A stretch of DNA of 64,000 bases, taken from assembly GCA_012934845.2 (NCBI GenBank), contig WNNJ02002478.1:1-64000 (forward strand), written 5' to 3'. The DNA comes from Pomphorhynchus laevis. Taxonomy: Eukaryota; Acanthocephala; Palaeacanthocephala; Echinorhynchida; Pomphorhynchidae. The position numbers were made by a program, and so were the translations under genes. Of this stretch, positions 47,531-58,538 are shown one piece after another. The first letter of the stretch is position 1, and each line of letters begins with the position of its first letter. Under the pieces are notes generated by a model. That model worked only from the letters and a program-made list of their open reading frames with translations. It ran no database searches and had not been told where the DNA came from.

Positions 47531-48301
47531 GCAATTGAATTAACCTCATCGGTATTCATTCGCGTAAGTGAAAGTTGTAACTTGTGTTTAAATTCCTGTT
47601 CACGACGACTTGAGACACTTCGCTATGTTGTCTTGTAATAATAAAATATATATACAATTAGATAAAAAATTTTCATCGAAAGTCTTATGCGTGTTTGGAT
47701 GTACCTACAAAATTTATCTTCCATTATGAATTTTTTTGCGCACAGAAATTGAATCCAAACTTAAATAGTTTAATTAAAGAAAAGATTCACCATCAATAAT
47801 CAATCTTCAAGCAAAAAATTAAATGACTAATAATTATTCTGCATTGTTTCTTTTTTTAAATTCTTTCTTACTGTTGTAAAAATTTACTATCTAAACATTT
47901 TTGATTGTCATCCAAATGCATGTATTATTTTTTACTAACAAATTTGGTATGTGCGGACTGCGAGATTAAAGATAATTAAAATATGGCCTGCCGTCTTACT
48001 TTTGTCCAACACCCCTGATGTAAATTATCTTGATGTGAAATATTATTTAACACTGAATGATTTGTATTGTTTTGACAATATGTCTAATTTGTACTGCCTC
48101 TACTCCAGGACTGTAAAAGTATCGAACGAATGATAGATATCATTTATGTTCTAAGTTTTGATAGCAAATTGGCATTTTTTGACATGCAAATTGGCAAAAC
48201 GTGCATTCAAATTAACAAATCCTGTATGCAATACAAATCATTCATGCAAATTGGCAAAACAAAAATGCAAATAGACGAAAGCAATCAAATTGAAAAAAAA
48301 A
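47531..48301. other. AT-rich stretch between elements
   Basis: Short repeats of CATGCAAATTGGCAAAAC type at 48180-48265 resemble sequence beside the 5' ends of the inverted B-family pair (35400-35520). No gene recognised; ORFs at 47951-48133 and 48130-48330 lack motifs. Confidence 0.45.
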
Positions 48302-48840
48302 TAGGACATACTATTTATTTGCTGGATTAATTTATCACAAATGATTAGACATTTAAATATTTTTTAATAATTAACATGACAATCTTTGAAAGGCAAAGCA
48401 TTCAAAGAACTTGACATAAACAATTTTTTAGTTAAAAGATAAGCACGTCAATTGATATTAAAAACGAAAACACATATGCAAGCACTAATATAAATACTCT
48501 ATTATCCTCACATGTATTGATCTTATTTTTGATACAGCAGGACGCTACAAATCACTTTGGGTGGGTCTCATCAGCCGCTGACCCAGACCTACATTTCACG
48601 TTTCGACCCATATTATCTGCTTTCTCCGTACACTGATGCTGATCGGATTTGGACTCAGGACGACTGTATCGCGATTCAACGCTACATCCACTATACGGAG
48701 AAAGCAGATAATAAGGGTCGAAACGTGAAATGTAGATCTGGGTCAGCAGCTTATGAGAGTTACCCAGGCTGATTAGTAGCGTCCTGCTGTATCAAAAACA
48801 AGATCAAAGAAAATTTAAAACTGTTCTAGCAAATTACAAT

Positions 48841-48936
48841 TATTCCTGTCAGTTCCAGATTATTCCTGTCAGTTCCAGATTATTCCTGTCAGTTCCAGAT
48901 TATTCCTGTCAGTTCCAGATTATTCCTGTCAGTTCC
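48841..48936 (+). promoter_or_regulatory. 20-bp tandem array in the LINE A1 5' UTR
   Basis: 4.8 perfect copies of TATTCCTGTCAGTTCCAGAT. Tandem 5' monomers serve as promoters in some LINEs, and a promoter role is inferred from position. The perfect identity implies recent expansion. A GCTCGCTACGCTCGCGG block follows before ORF1. Confidence 0.55.
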
Positions 48937-48981
48937 GCTCGCTACGCTCGCGGATTGAGCTCAATCTATCGATAAAAGGTC

Positions 48982-50306
48982 ATGCCTAAAAAAGCGCGAT
49001 CTCAGATCCCTGTTCCTGATCAACAATCTTCCACATCTAAATGCAATGATGGTTATACCAGCTTTGAAGTTGGATGCGATTCCAAAGATTGCGATGTATG
49101 GACACTTGTTCGTGTTAAAATATCCGACCACTCAGTGTATAAACTTAAACATTTCACTTGCGGTTTTTGTACATCAGTACGACTACTACAGTTATCCTGC
49201 TCATCTACTCCTGTATCACACACTACCACTCAGACCAATGCTGTTTTAGATGTTTCCCTCGCATCAACACCTGACTTCGCATCATATAATCCCATTATTG
49301 AACCTACTCTCTCACACACTCCTCGTTCAACTACGTACCAAACTTCCATTAATCTTTCTCATTCTAACAATGCTAACGGCAAAGCTTTTCATCTCGTACC
49401 TCCTCTTTCCTATTCCTCCCCCAATCTAAAGAAATCTCAAACTTCTTTATTCTCCTCACGAACTCCTTACTCGACCCCCCTGTATCACCTCTCAATAATT
49501 TACACCCTTCCATCAAAATCATTTCCAGTAACATTTCCGATCAACTAATTCAACACTCCATTCCTGTCACTCATGCCCCAACCTATTTTAATTCTCCTTA
49601 CTCTACCTCCCACGTAACACTTCCCAATAAGTTACATCCTTCATTTAAAATCATATCCAGTCACATCTCTGATCAACCGATTCAACACCCCGCTCCTGTC
49701 ACACTTGCTCCAACCAATATTAATTCTTTATCAAGCACCCCTGTCATTTCCACTTCTATCTGCTCATCTACCTCGACTCCAACCAGCTCTGTCCGTCCAC
49801 CACTTCCACGAAATCGTTTTCCTTCGCGCGATCGCTGTATAATCATATCAAACTTAAAGCTTTCCGAATCTGCTTCTCCACAATCTCGCCTCGATGATGA
49901 TGTATCTGCTTTCAGGTCTATCCTAGCAACCATTCTTCCTGATGATAACCCATCACTCTTCAATAATATCGCTCCTGTATCCTTTATTCGTTTAAACAAA
50001 TCCACTAAATCAAATCATCTCAGTCCTCCACTCTTAAAAATCGTTTTCCGACATAGTTCACATGCCTCTTCGGTACTCTCCCAACGTTTTAAACTTCTTA
50101 CCACTTCATCTACTTGCCGTATCTTTCCTGACCGCTCCCCTTCTGATATTGCCCAGCTCAATTTAGCTCGCATTGAAAAACATCGACGTGAAACAAACGG
50201 CGAGTCATCCTTATCTATACGTAAAATCAACGGAAATTTTCACGTTCTTCACACAAGGCCAAAAATTCGATGGCGTCCCATCTCTCCCCCTTGTCTTCTT
50301 CGCTAG
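48982..50306 (+). CDS. LINE A1 ORF1 protein (one frameshift)
   Basis: Starts MPKKARSQIP at ATG 48982. Residues 30-60 have a Cys-rich zinc-finger-like cluster (CDSKDCDVW...HFTCGFC). A long Ser/Thr/Pro-rich linker follows. The first frame stops at 49548; homology to the sister copy's ORF1 (55580-56503) continues in another frame from about 49.45-49.55 kb to TAG 50306. That part has RDRCIIISNLKL, DDDVSAFRSILATI, SFIRLNKSTKS and PPLLKIVFRHSSHASSVL, an RRM-like nucleic-acid-binding domain. The gene would be about 430 aa and overlaps the start of ORF2 by 37 bases. ORF1 proteins bind the element's RNA. Confidence 0.72.
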
Positions 50307-53179
50307 TCGATCTCGCTCCTAAGCATGCTTTTCGTCTTAGTCTATTCAATACTCGCTCCATTCTTCATAAAGCTGATATGCTTCTCGATATCTTCGATCA
50401 ATTATCTATCGATATTCTCTGCATTACCGAATCCTGGCACACTGACTCCAACGATCTTGCTATTCGTCGTCTATGTCGCTCTGGTTGTTCTCTAGTTGAA
50501 TCAGCTCGTCAAATTACATCTCATACATCTACTGCGTCTAACCATGGCGGTATTGTTGCCATTGCTCGTCACCCAATGTCTTTACGTAAAATCAACGTTA
50601 ACATCCGTTACACCTCGTTCGAATTACTCATATGCAGATTATCAACGCCTTTCCCTCTGGAACTTGTGATTGTATACCGTCCAGGTTCAGTTGCCCCATC
50701 ACGTATCTTCTTTAACGACCTTGCAGATCTAATGTCTCACTGTTCATTGTCTTATACTCCTTCTTTTGTTCTCGGTGACTTTAACATTCGTCTTGATCGC
50801 CCGTCTGACTCTGACTCTATCACTTTAACTAATCTTTTTTCTGATTTTAACTATAAATTACTTTCAACAAGCCCAACTCATATTCTCGGCGGTGCTCTCG
50901 ACATCATTGCTGTTCCTAACTGCTTCAATGACTATACCTCCTTGTCAATTACTGATCCTGGTTTGTCCGATCATTTCCTTGTCACTCTTACTCTTACTCG
51001 TCCCCATCCTCCTTCTCCGCCTTTACCATTATCTACACCAAGTCGACCCTGGAAGCTTCTCGATATCCCTATTCTCTGCACATCCTTACTCAATTCTTCA
51101 CTCTTTTCACTTCCTCTTAACTATCTCTCTCCCGATGATCTCTGCATTCTGTTTGATTCTGAACTTACGTCGATCCTCAATAACCTTCTACCTAGTCGAC
51201 TTCGACGTTCCCAGCGCTTGCGCCATGCTCCCTGGTTCGATTCTGACTGTAGTCTTTCTAAGCGTCGACTCCGTCACTTTTTTCGTATGTATAAACGCTT
51301 TCTTAAACGTTCACCCAACTCACTCCCTCCAAATCTTCGTGATTCCTACTTTTCTCAACGCCGTTCACATCTCATTCTTATACGTACTAAACGTACTCTC
51401 TTTTGGCGAAATCAACTCGAGTCATCTTCCAACTCGAAATCTCATTGGAAAATCTTAAACTCAATTCTTTCACGATCATCTACCCCTTGTAATATAAATC
51501 CTGATGAATTTTCTTCTTATCTACAAACTAAGCTATCTAATTTACTTTCCCTACTACCCATAGCCCCCTTGTACCCACTCTTATCTTTAAATACTTCCCT
51601 CCCAGAACTATTCCACCTTCTTCCCGTTTCGTCTGATGAAGTTTCTTCGGTTCTGCTGTCATTACCTAATAAAACCTCTCCTTCTGACCCAATTCCCACT
51701 CACTTACTTAAAAATATCTGCACTTTTATCTTACCCTTCCTAACCACATTGTTCAACTCGTCCATCCGTAGCTGTACATTTCCTTCCATCTGGAAATGCG
51801 CCACTGTTCGTCCTATCATCAAAAAGCAATCTCTCGACTCTTCACTACCATCTTCGTACCGTCCAATCTCACTTCTCCCAACCCTCTCTAAACTCCTTGA
51901 GCGTCTCGTTCTTAAGCAAGTTAATACATATCTCTATTCCTCTAACTTATTTCCTCCCTTCCAAGCCGCTTTTCGCTCTAATTACTCTACCGAAATTGCA
52001 TGTCTTAAAGTTTATAACGACTTACTCATATCGCGCGATCATAAATTATGTAGTGTCATAGTTTCTCTTGATCTATCGTCTGCTTTTGACATCGTCGATC
52101 ACTCGATTCTTCTCCATCGCCTTCGTCATGATTATGGCTTCTCTTTACCCACTGTATCATGGTTTTCTTCATATCTATCAAACCGTACATTTCGCGTATA
52201 TTCTAACTCTTCTCTCTCCCATCCTTCGTCCATTCCGTCCGGTGTTCCGCAAGGCTCCGTATTAGGCCCTATACTTTTCTCTCTTCTTCTTGGTGATTTG
52301 TCTTCGATTTCTCATAAATTTAACTTCCATGTTATGCAATATGCTGATGACATTCTCATCTATGCTCATGCACCTGTTTATCGTATTCGCGATCTTAGTG
52401 TTTCTGCTTCCGACTGTCTTGTCTCAATTTCCAATCATCTTTCTTCCCTTCGCCTTTCTCTGAATCCTGATAAATCCAAAATTATGTGGATCCTACCTCG
52501 ACGCCTCGGCTTCGAACCTCCCTCCGTATCATTAAATTCGACAATTCTTCCTATCGTTGATAATCTCGTTTTCCTAGGCTTCCATTTTGACAACCGACTT
52601 TCACTTAAACCTTTCGTTAGAGATAAAGTACGCTCATCTACCTTGATACTCCGCAACCTCCGTCAAGTTCGTAGATTGATCGATTTCCCTTCTTGTATGA
52701 CTCTCATATCATCTCTCCTTTTTTCTAGACTCGATTATTGTCTTAGTCTATTTTCCAACTCACCTAAATCCACTCTTCTTCCCCTACAACGCATCGTCAA
52801 CGCAGCTGTCCGAATTCTCCTCCGTCTTCGTCGTTTTGATCACACATCCTACCATCTTGCTTCTCTCGATTTGCCTACAATTTATTGTCGTGTTCAAATT
52901 CGTCTTCTTATCGTTGCTTTCCGCCTTGTAACTTTTCATACCCCTTCATTTCTCAACCTTCCTTTTCTTGATAATTCCCGTCCTGTTTACTGTTCCTTGC
53001 GTTCCTGTAATTCCCTTCTTTTACATGTCCCAAACTACTCTACCTCCTTTGGACTCCGCTCCTTCCTGGTGGCTGCTCCTCTATCGTGGAATCATCTGCC
53101 CATTCATATACGCCAATCAACTTCCCTGCAGTGCTTCAAACGACAAATCCAATCCCATCTGAACAATTTAACTGCTTGA
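50270..53179 (+). CDS. LINE A1 ORF2: AP endonuclease and reverse transcriptase
   Basis: 969 aa, uninterrupted. The N-terminal AP-like endonuclease (about 20-240) has FNTRSILHKAD, CITESWH, VLGDFNIRLD and GLSDHFLV, supplying the catalytic Glu, Asp-Asn and Ser-Asp-His residues. The RT (about 520-790) has YRPISLLPTLSKLLERL, AAFRSNYSTEIACL, VSLDLSSAFDIVDHS, IPSGVPQGSVLGPILF and QYADDILIY near residue 690 with both catalytic aspartates. The C-terminus has LLPLQRIVNAAVRILLRL and APLSWNHLPIHIRQS. Family function: nicking the target and target-primed reverse transcription. The spacing and 3' microsatellite tail suit the CR1/L2 branch of the Jockey superfamily. Composition is richer in C and T than the surroundings. 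It probably starts at the ATG within the ORF1 end. Confidence 0.93.
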   Translation: MASHLSPLSSSLVDLAPKHAFRLSLFNTRSILHKADMLLDIFDQLSIDILCITESWHTDSNDLAIRRLCRSGCSLVESARQITSHTSTASNHGGIVAIARHPMSLRKINVNIRYTSFELLICRLSTPFPLELVIVYRPGSVAPSRIFFNDLADLMSHCSLSYTPSFVLGDFNIRLDRPSDSDSITLTNLFSDFNYKLLSTSPTHILGGALDIIAVPNCFNDYTSLSITDPGLSDHFLVTLTLTRPHPPSPPLPLSTPSRPWKLLDIPILCTSLLNSSLFSLPLNYLSPDDLCILFDSELTSILNNLLPSRLRRSQRLRHAPWFDSDCSLSKRRLRHFFRMYKRFLKRSPNSLPPNLRDSYFSQRRSHLILIRTKRTLFWRNQLESSSNSKSHWKILNSILSRSSTPCNINPDEFSSYLQTKLSNLLSLLPIAPLYPLLSLNTSLPELFHLLPVSSDEVSSVLLSLPNKTSPSDPIPTHLLKNICTFILPFLTTLFNSSIRSCTFPSIWKCATVRPIIKKQSLDSSLPSSYRPISLLPTLSKLLERLVLKQVNTYLYSSNLFPPFQAAFRSNYSTEIACLKVYNDLLISRDHKLCSVIVSLDLSSAFDIVDHSILLHRLRHDYGFSLPTVSWFSSYLSNRTFRVYSNSSLSHPSSIPSGVPQGSVLGPILFSLLLGDLSSISHKFNFHVMQYADDILIYAHAPVYRIRDLSVSASDCLVSISNHLSSLRLSLNPDKSKIMWILPRRLGFEPPSVSLNSTILPIVDNLVFLGFHFDNRLSLKPFVRDKVRSSTLILRNLRQVRRLIDFPSCMTLISSLLFSRLDYCLSLFSNSPKSTLLPLQRIVNAAVRILLRLRRFDHTSYHLASLDLPTIYCRVQIRLLIVAFRLVTFHTPSFLNLPFLDNSRPVYCSLRSCNSLLLHVPNYSTSFGLRSFLVAAPLSWNHLPIHIRQSTSLQCFKRQIQSHLNNLTA

Positions 53180-54035
53180 CTTTCTCATTTTTGTTTGTGG
53201 ACTTGTAAGCGTACAGCTTGTACGCATTTGCCACATTAAATAAATTTGTATTATTATTATTATTATTATAATACCTGTAAGGATAATATCGTGCCACAAT
53301 CAGAAAAATTTCAGCTCATAGATGCAATCAAGTACAATAAATACTCAATTTATTATTTGAAAAAACTATCTATATAGTTCTTTTATAATTTAACATTACA
53401 AAACTTTGCGTTGAATACATTTATGACACAAATAGTGTGCTTAGCAAATTCCTGCAGATGTTTACAAAATATCTAGTACAGTAGAAGTTTGTAGCTACAG
53501 AAACACACTGATGATACCACCCTGTAGTGATGAGTAAACATTGTTAAGGTCGAAACACCCCATTGGGGGCAAGGCGTCTTTGGTAATACGGCCCATCCCG
53601 AGTTAAGCTTCCCGAAGAAGTTTTTAAGAGGCATTACAGGTTTTGGCCTTTTACCTGCTGGTGTTGTAAATAAAAGTTGTAACCTAATTCTTCCCAATAT
53701 AAATAGTGTTAAATACACTATAAATATGAATTTCACATGAAAAAATCGCAATCTCCACTTTAAACAATAATAGTGAAAGAAACAAGCGAGGTTCGGATAA
53801 AGATATTGTAGACTAAATGAAAGATGAAATGAATGAAAGATGTGACAGTTAAGATCATATTTGATTAGCCCACTAAATGGAGGCTAATCCGATACAATTA
53901 ATCAGGATTGAATAATTACTCTGAAGGAGAATCAAGGAGCAATACTTTATCGCCTAATTAATTTATAACTATAAGCAATTATTTCGATTATATATGATGA
54001 AAGCTAATCGATTTTATGCTACCAGATGAAACAAA

Positions 54036-54459
54036 AACGTTACATTACATCATATCGCATATTCTTCAATACAATACCCAAGAAATTCTGGATATATTGG
54101 CAATATTCAGTATTTGTACTCATCTTAAGCCTCGATTATATTGATTGCATGAATCGACATTAATAAATAAACTGTCATTCGAACGTATATCAATAGATTT
54201 TAAATACTTACTTGCGAAATGTAAATTCAATAGATACATGTTATTATGATCGAGCAACCAATAGCTGGGCTCTCTACGCAGATCTCCTAGGTTTAATAAT
54301 TTTATCCTTGTCCGTTCTACTTAACATATAAATTTGGAATATTCTGTATCTATAATAATCTTTCATTCAAATGAATGAAATATTATTATTACGTACAGAG
54401 CATTAGCCACAAGTTTTGCTCGATCACGACAATAAAAAGAAAAAAGGTCATTTATAGAA
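54036..54459. other. Short spacer between repeat copy 2 and a CR1 tail
   Basis: AT-rich; GAATGAAATATTATTATTACG near 54370 resembles a LINE 3' microsatellite. Nothing coding. Confidence 0.4.
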
Positions 54460-54800
54460 CGCCTCGATTCGATTTACCACATCGGGCTTCATTTACAAAT
54501 TCTTCAGCATTTTTCGAAAATCCAGAAAGCTAGCAGCATTCACAGCGGAAGGGGGTAAATCATTCCATAAGTTTCACGCTGGTGGGAAAGTCGAAATTTT
54601 TTAGATAATTTTCCATGGTACAAAATATCTATACAAAGAGAATGTCATCTTTATCGTTGTCGATAATTTCTCCTAGTACCCTCAATGAGGAATCCTACAT
54701 ACTGATGTACAATGCGATACATAGAACACATGTCTAGGAACACGATGCGACAAAATATGGAAATGAATCCAAGATGAAAGAGCCGCTGCTCATAAGTGAC
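54460..54800 (-). mobile_element. CR1-type LINE, 3'-end fragment
   Basis: Minus-strand reading VTYEQRLFHLGFIS, then after breaks LWNDLPPSAVNAASF and FRKMLKNL before a stop. These are the YE-RL--LGL and LWN-LP...F+--L blocks that close ORF2 in CR1-type elements. The rest of the element is absent. Confidence 0.72.
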
Positions 54801-55579
54801 ACATACTTTATTTATTAATTCGATCATTCTCCCAATCGTTTACAATCTGATTTTATAACGGTTTTCACTCCGACAATTTTCTTTCCCTTAAACATTTTTT
54901 ATGATAAAGTTCGCCCTTCTGTATTGTTTCTTCGTGATCTGCCGTTGTTATTCTTCGTAATCTTCCGTTGTCTTCTGTCTTGTTTTTTCATACCGTCCTA
55001 TATCATTTCCCCCAACTCTCTCTAAACTCCTTGAGCGTCTTGTTCTCATGCAAGTTAATGCATATCTATTTCCCTCCAACTTATTTCCACCTTCCAAGCT
55101 GCTTTTCGCTATAATCACTATACTGAAGTGCCTGTCTGAAAGTTTATAACGACATTGGATAAAGACATCTTTTGTTATAGCTACTTACAAAAAGAAATTT
55201 AACAGCTTAAACACGCAATCAATTCAAACAATTGCAGATCGTCTCCCTGCGCTCGCCGATCAGTTGCAGTAGCCAATATAACAGCTTAACACACAAGTAC
55301 GTTAACGGCAGGACGTAAGAATACAGCTACGACCGATACCAACTATGCTCAACTGCAAGTACAGTGCTCAATACATGACTGCAGCGTCTGAACAACAATC
55401 GCCTGTGACAACAATAAGTCAAAGAAAACTTCCAACGTGGATTTTGTGCAAACAAATTAATCTGCAAACTCTCACAAAATCACATATCAACATCGAACAC
55501 ATCTACTCAAACTACCCGCGTCGTTTCCAATGTCTTTTCTTTACCCACCGACCCTGTCACAATATACACTTCCCATCCC

Positions 55580-56503
55580 ATGTCATCTTCACTCCCCGAC
55601 ACCCCCGTCTCGTCCCTCCTGTCTCGTTTCTCAATAATCTACATCCATCAATCAATCAAAATCACCTTTACCAACATTCACGATCCTTTCACTCATAACC
55701 TTTCCTTACATCACTTACCAGCCTCCTTATCATTATCCTCTATGTCTCCCGTCGTCAAATCTACTCCCTCCAAGTCTTCAACTGTCAGCTCTCCTATCGT
55801 GATCTCACCAACTCACGTCACTCGTCCTCCTTTACGGAAACGCTTTCTTTCTCGCGATCGTTGCGTCATCGTCACTAATATCACTTCTTCCACCTCCTTA
55901 TCTCCACCAACACGTCTCGACCACGATGTTTCCGCCTTCAGATTTATCCTCTCGTCTCTTGTTCATGCGGATAAACCATCATTTTTTAACGACATCTTTC
56001 CTGTCGAATTCATCCGCATAAATAAATCTTCTCAATCTAATCCTTCTCAGCCTCCTCTCCTGAAAATTGTTTTTAAGCATCGCTCTTACGCGTCCTCGGT
56101 CCTCTCTCAACGATTTAAATTCATGTTCTCTTTAATCACTCGAATTTTCCCTGATCGCACCTCTTTCGAAATCACTCAACTCTCTTCTGTCCGCATCGAA
56201 AAACGCCGTCTGCGAAACATCCCTTTCCATCCGAAACATCGACGAAAATTTTCAAGTTGTCCACGCCCTTCCCAAAATTCGCTGACGCTCCATCTCAACT
56301 ATGTGTCTTCTCCGCTAGAACCTTTCCAACCACACACGGTTTCCGCCTCGGCCTCCTCAACACTAGATCTATTCTCAATAAATCCGATAGCATCCTCAAC
56401 CTATTCACCAAGCAATCTATCGATTTCTGCCTCACTGAATCCTGGCACTCCGATTCTGACGACCTCTCCATCCGCCGCTTGCTCTCTGCCAGTTGCTCAC
56501 TAG
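55580..56503 (+). CDS. LINE A4 ORF1 protein, open copy
   Basis: 307 aa open frame. After a Ser/Pro-rich stretch it contains RDRCVIVTNITSS, DHDVSAFRFILSSL, VEFIRINKSSQ and PPLLKIVFKHRSYASSVL, matching the second half of A1 ORF1 (RRM-like). The Cys-rich N-terminus is not in this frame. The last ~80 residues run past the true ORF1 end into the endonuclease region in another frame, so the real product probably ends earlier. Confidence 0.6.
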   Translation: MSSSLPDTPVSSLLSRFSIIYIHQSIKITFTNIHDPFTHNLSLHHLPASLSLSSMSPVVKSTPSKSSTVSSPIVISPTHVTRPPLRKRFLSRDRCVIVTNITSSTSLSPPTRLDHDVSAFRFILSSLVHADKPSFFNDIFPVEFIRINKSSQSNPSQPPLLKIVFKHRSYASSVLSQRFKFMFSLITRIFPDRTSFEITQLSSVRIEKRRLRNIPFHPKHRRKFSSCPRPSQNSLTLHLNYVSSPLEPFQPHTVSASASSTLDLFSINPIASSTYSPSNLSISASLNPGTPILTTSPSAACSLPVAH

Positions 56504-57840
56504 TCGAATCCGCCTGCCCCCCAGCTCATTTTCTTCTAAATTCTCTAATCATGGCGGCATTGTCGCATTCGCCCTTCACCCCGCGTCTCTTCGCAAAATC
56601 ACTCCCTCTTTCAGTCATTTCTCTTTTGAATTGCTCACTTGTCATCCTTGTAGCCCCATCACTCTGGATCTCGTCATTGTTTACCTTATTTTTTACCGAA
56701 CTCGCTGATTTGCTTTCCCATTGTTCTTTGTCCTCCATCCCTTCACTCGTTCTTGGCGACTTCAACATCCACCTCGACCGCCCCTCTTTCACCGAATCCA
56801 TTCGATTCATCAACATTATATCCTACTGCAATTACAGAATCATCTCCACTGCCCCCACACATATCCTTGGCGGGACAATCGACATCATCACTGTCCTTGA
56901 TCGTTTTGCTGCCTACACCTCACTGTCCATCTCCGATCCTGGTCTTTCCGATCACTTTCTCGTCGCCCTTGATCTCACTTTCAACCACCCTCCGCTTCAC
57001 ACACCTACCATCCTACGTCGCTTTGGAGAAATCTTGACTCCCCCTTCTCCGCTCCGCCTTATTTAAATCGTCTCTATCTTCTCTTACAATAACATCATCC
57101 TCTCCTCACGATCATTTCTTTCTTTTCGACTCTGAACTCACATCCATTCTTAATCTTCTCTTGTTCTTTAAGCATCACCTTCGCTTGCACCGTGTCCCAT
57201 AGTTTGGCATACAACAAGGCACTATATAGTGTTATCATCTTCCTCAACCTCTCCTCCGCCTTTGGCATCGTCGACCACTCCATTACCCTTTCTCCCCTTC
57301 GTTATGATTACGGATTTTCTGCATTTTCTGTAGCATGGCTTGGCTCATATCTAGCGACGGTTCTTTTATAGTCTGTTCAAATTCATCATTCTCTTCTCCC
57401 TTTCCTATTTTCTACGGGGTTCAACAAGGTTCAGTCCTAGATCCCCTGCATCTCTCTCTTCTACTTGGCGATGTATCCCCGTGTATCAAACCTTATTCCT
57501 TTATTCAATAGGTCATGTAATACGCCGATAACATCCTCATATATGCTCATCCCACCATTCCATACACGATATCGCAATTTCTGCCTCCAACTGTCTTTCT
57601 TCTATTTACAAACATCTCTCCTATCTTCGTCTCGTTCTAAACCCAGACAAGTCCAAAATAATGTAGATCCTCCTTCGTCAATCTAACATTTATCTTCCCC
57701 TTGTACTATTTGCCTCATCAATCAACCCCATAGTCTACAATCTCACTTTCTTAGGATTCCATTTCGATGATCACCTTTTCCTTAAACCCTTCGTCCGTGG
57801 CAAGGTCCGCTCGTCTAACTTAATTATCAGTGACATATGG

Positions 57841-58538
57841 CGTATCCGCCCCCTTATCGACTTCCGTTCATGTATGTCTCTTCTTTCATCCCTTCTTTTC
57901 CCTAAAATCGATTACTGTCTCAGCATTTTCGCCAATTCTCCAAAATTCATCATCCTACCCCTACAACGCATCATCAACTCCGCCGTTCGAGTGCTCCTAC
58001 GTCTCCGTCGCTTTGACCACACATCCACATATCTTGTTCAACTCTCCCGGCCCACCATCCACATCCGCATACAACTCCGTCTTCTCGTAACTTTTCGTGT
58101 CATCACTGTCGGCTCCCCATCGTTCATCATCCTTCCTTTCTTAGACAACACTCGTCCTATCTCTCTATCACTGCGCTCCTGTAATATGCCGTATCCGCCC
58201 CCTTATCGACTTCCGTTCCTGTATGTCTTCTTTCATCCCTTCTTTTCCCTAAAATCGATTACTGTCTCAGCATTTTCGGCAATTCTCCAAAATTCATCAT
58301 CCTATCCCTACAACGCATAATCAACTCCGCCGTTCGAGTGCTCCTACGTCTTCGTAGCTTTGACCACATATCCACATATCTTGTCCAACTCTCCCGGCCC
58401 ACCATCCACATCCGCATACAACTCCGTCTTCTCGTAACTTTTCGTCTCATCGCTGTCGGCTCCCCATCGTTCATCAGCCTCCCTTTCTTAGACAACACTC
58501 GTTCTATCTCTCTATCACTGCGCTCCTGTAATTCCATC
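57841..58538 (+). repeat. 349-bp tandem duplication inside LINE A4
   Basis: The segment starting CGTATCCGCCCCCTTATCGA at 57841 recurs at 58190 with few differences, covering the ORF2 C-terminal region (ILPLQRIINSAVRVLLRL). It is a head-to-tail duplication that arose after insertion, or was inherited by the subfamily. Confidence 0.85.

Larger units (their letters stand above)
48808..53270 (+). mobile_element. LINE A1: near-complete CR1/L2-like retrotransposon
   Basis: 4.46 kb with exact borders, because the unoccupied target exists in copy 1 of the host repeat (GATCAATACCTG at 39241). The 5' UTR holds a 20-bp tandem array, then ORF1, a slightly overlapping ORF2, AATAAA at 53239-53244 and a (TTA)n 3' tail at 53250-53270. 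At most 2-3 bases of target (AA/AAT) are duplicated, as is usual for CR1/L2-type elements. ORF2 is uninterrupted; ORF1 has one frameshift. It looks recent but probably not fully competent. Confidence 0.92.
48302..54035. repeat. 1.24-kb non-coding repeat, copy 2 (split by LINE A1)
   Basis: The left part (48302-48807) and right part (53271-54035) together reproduce copy 1 at 38735-39972. Internal inverted-repeat arms are at about 48520-48630 and 48694-48807, with a 65-base spacer that in this copy has CTGATGCTGATCGGATTTGG. LINE A1 entered just at the outer edge of the right arm, in GATCAATACCTG. The canonical-order hammerhead-like string is at 53506-53580. Confidence 0.78.

Noticed and set aside
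53503-53640. 5S rRNA-derived sequence
   Set aside because: ACCACCCTG and a GAGTTAAGC stretch recall 5S rRNA but order and spacing do not match the gene.
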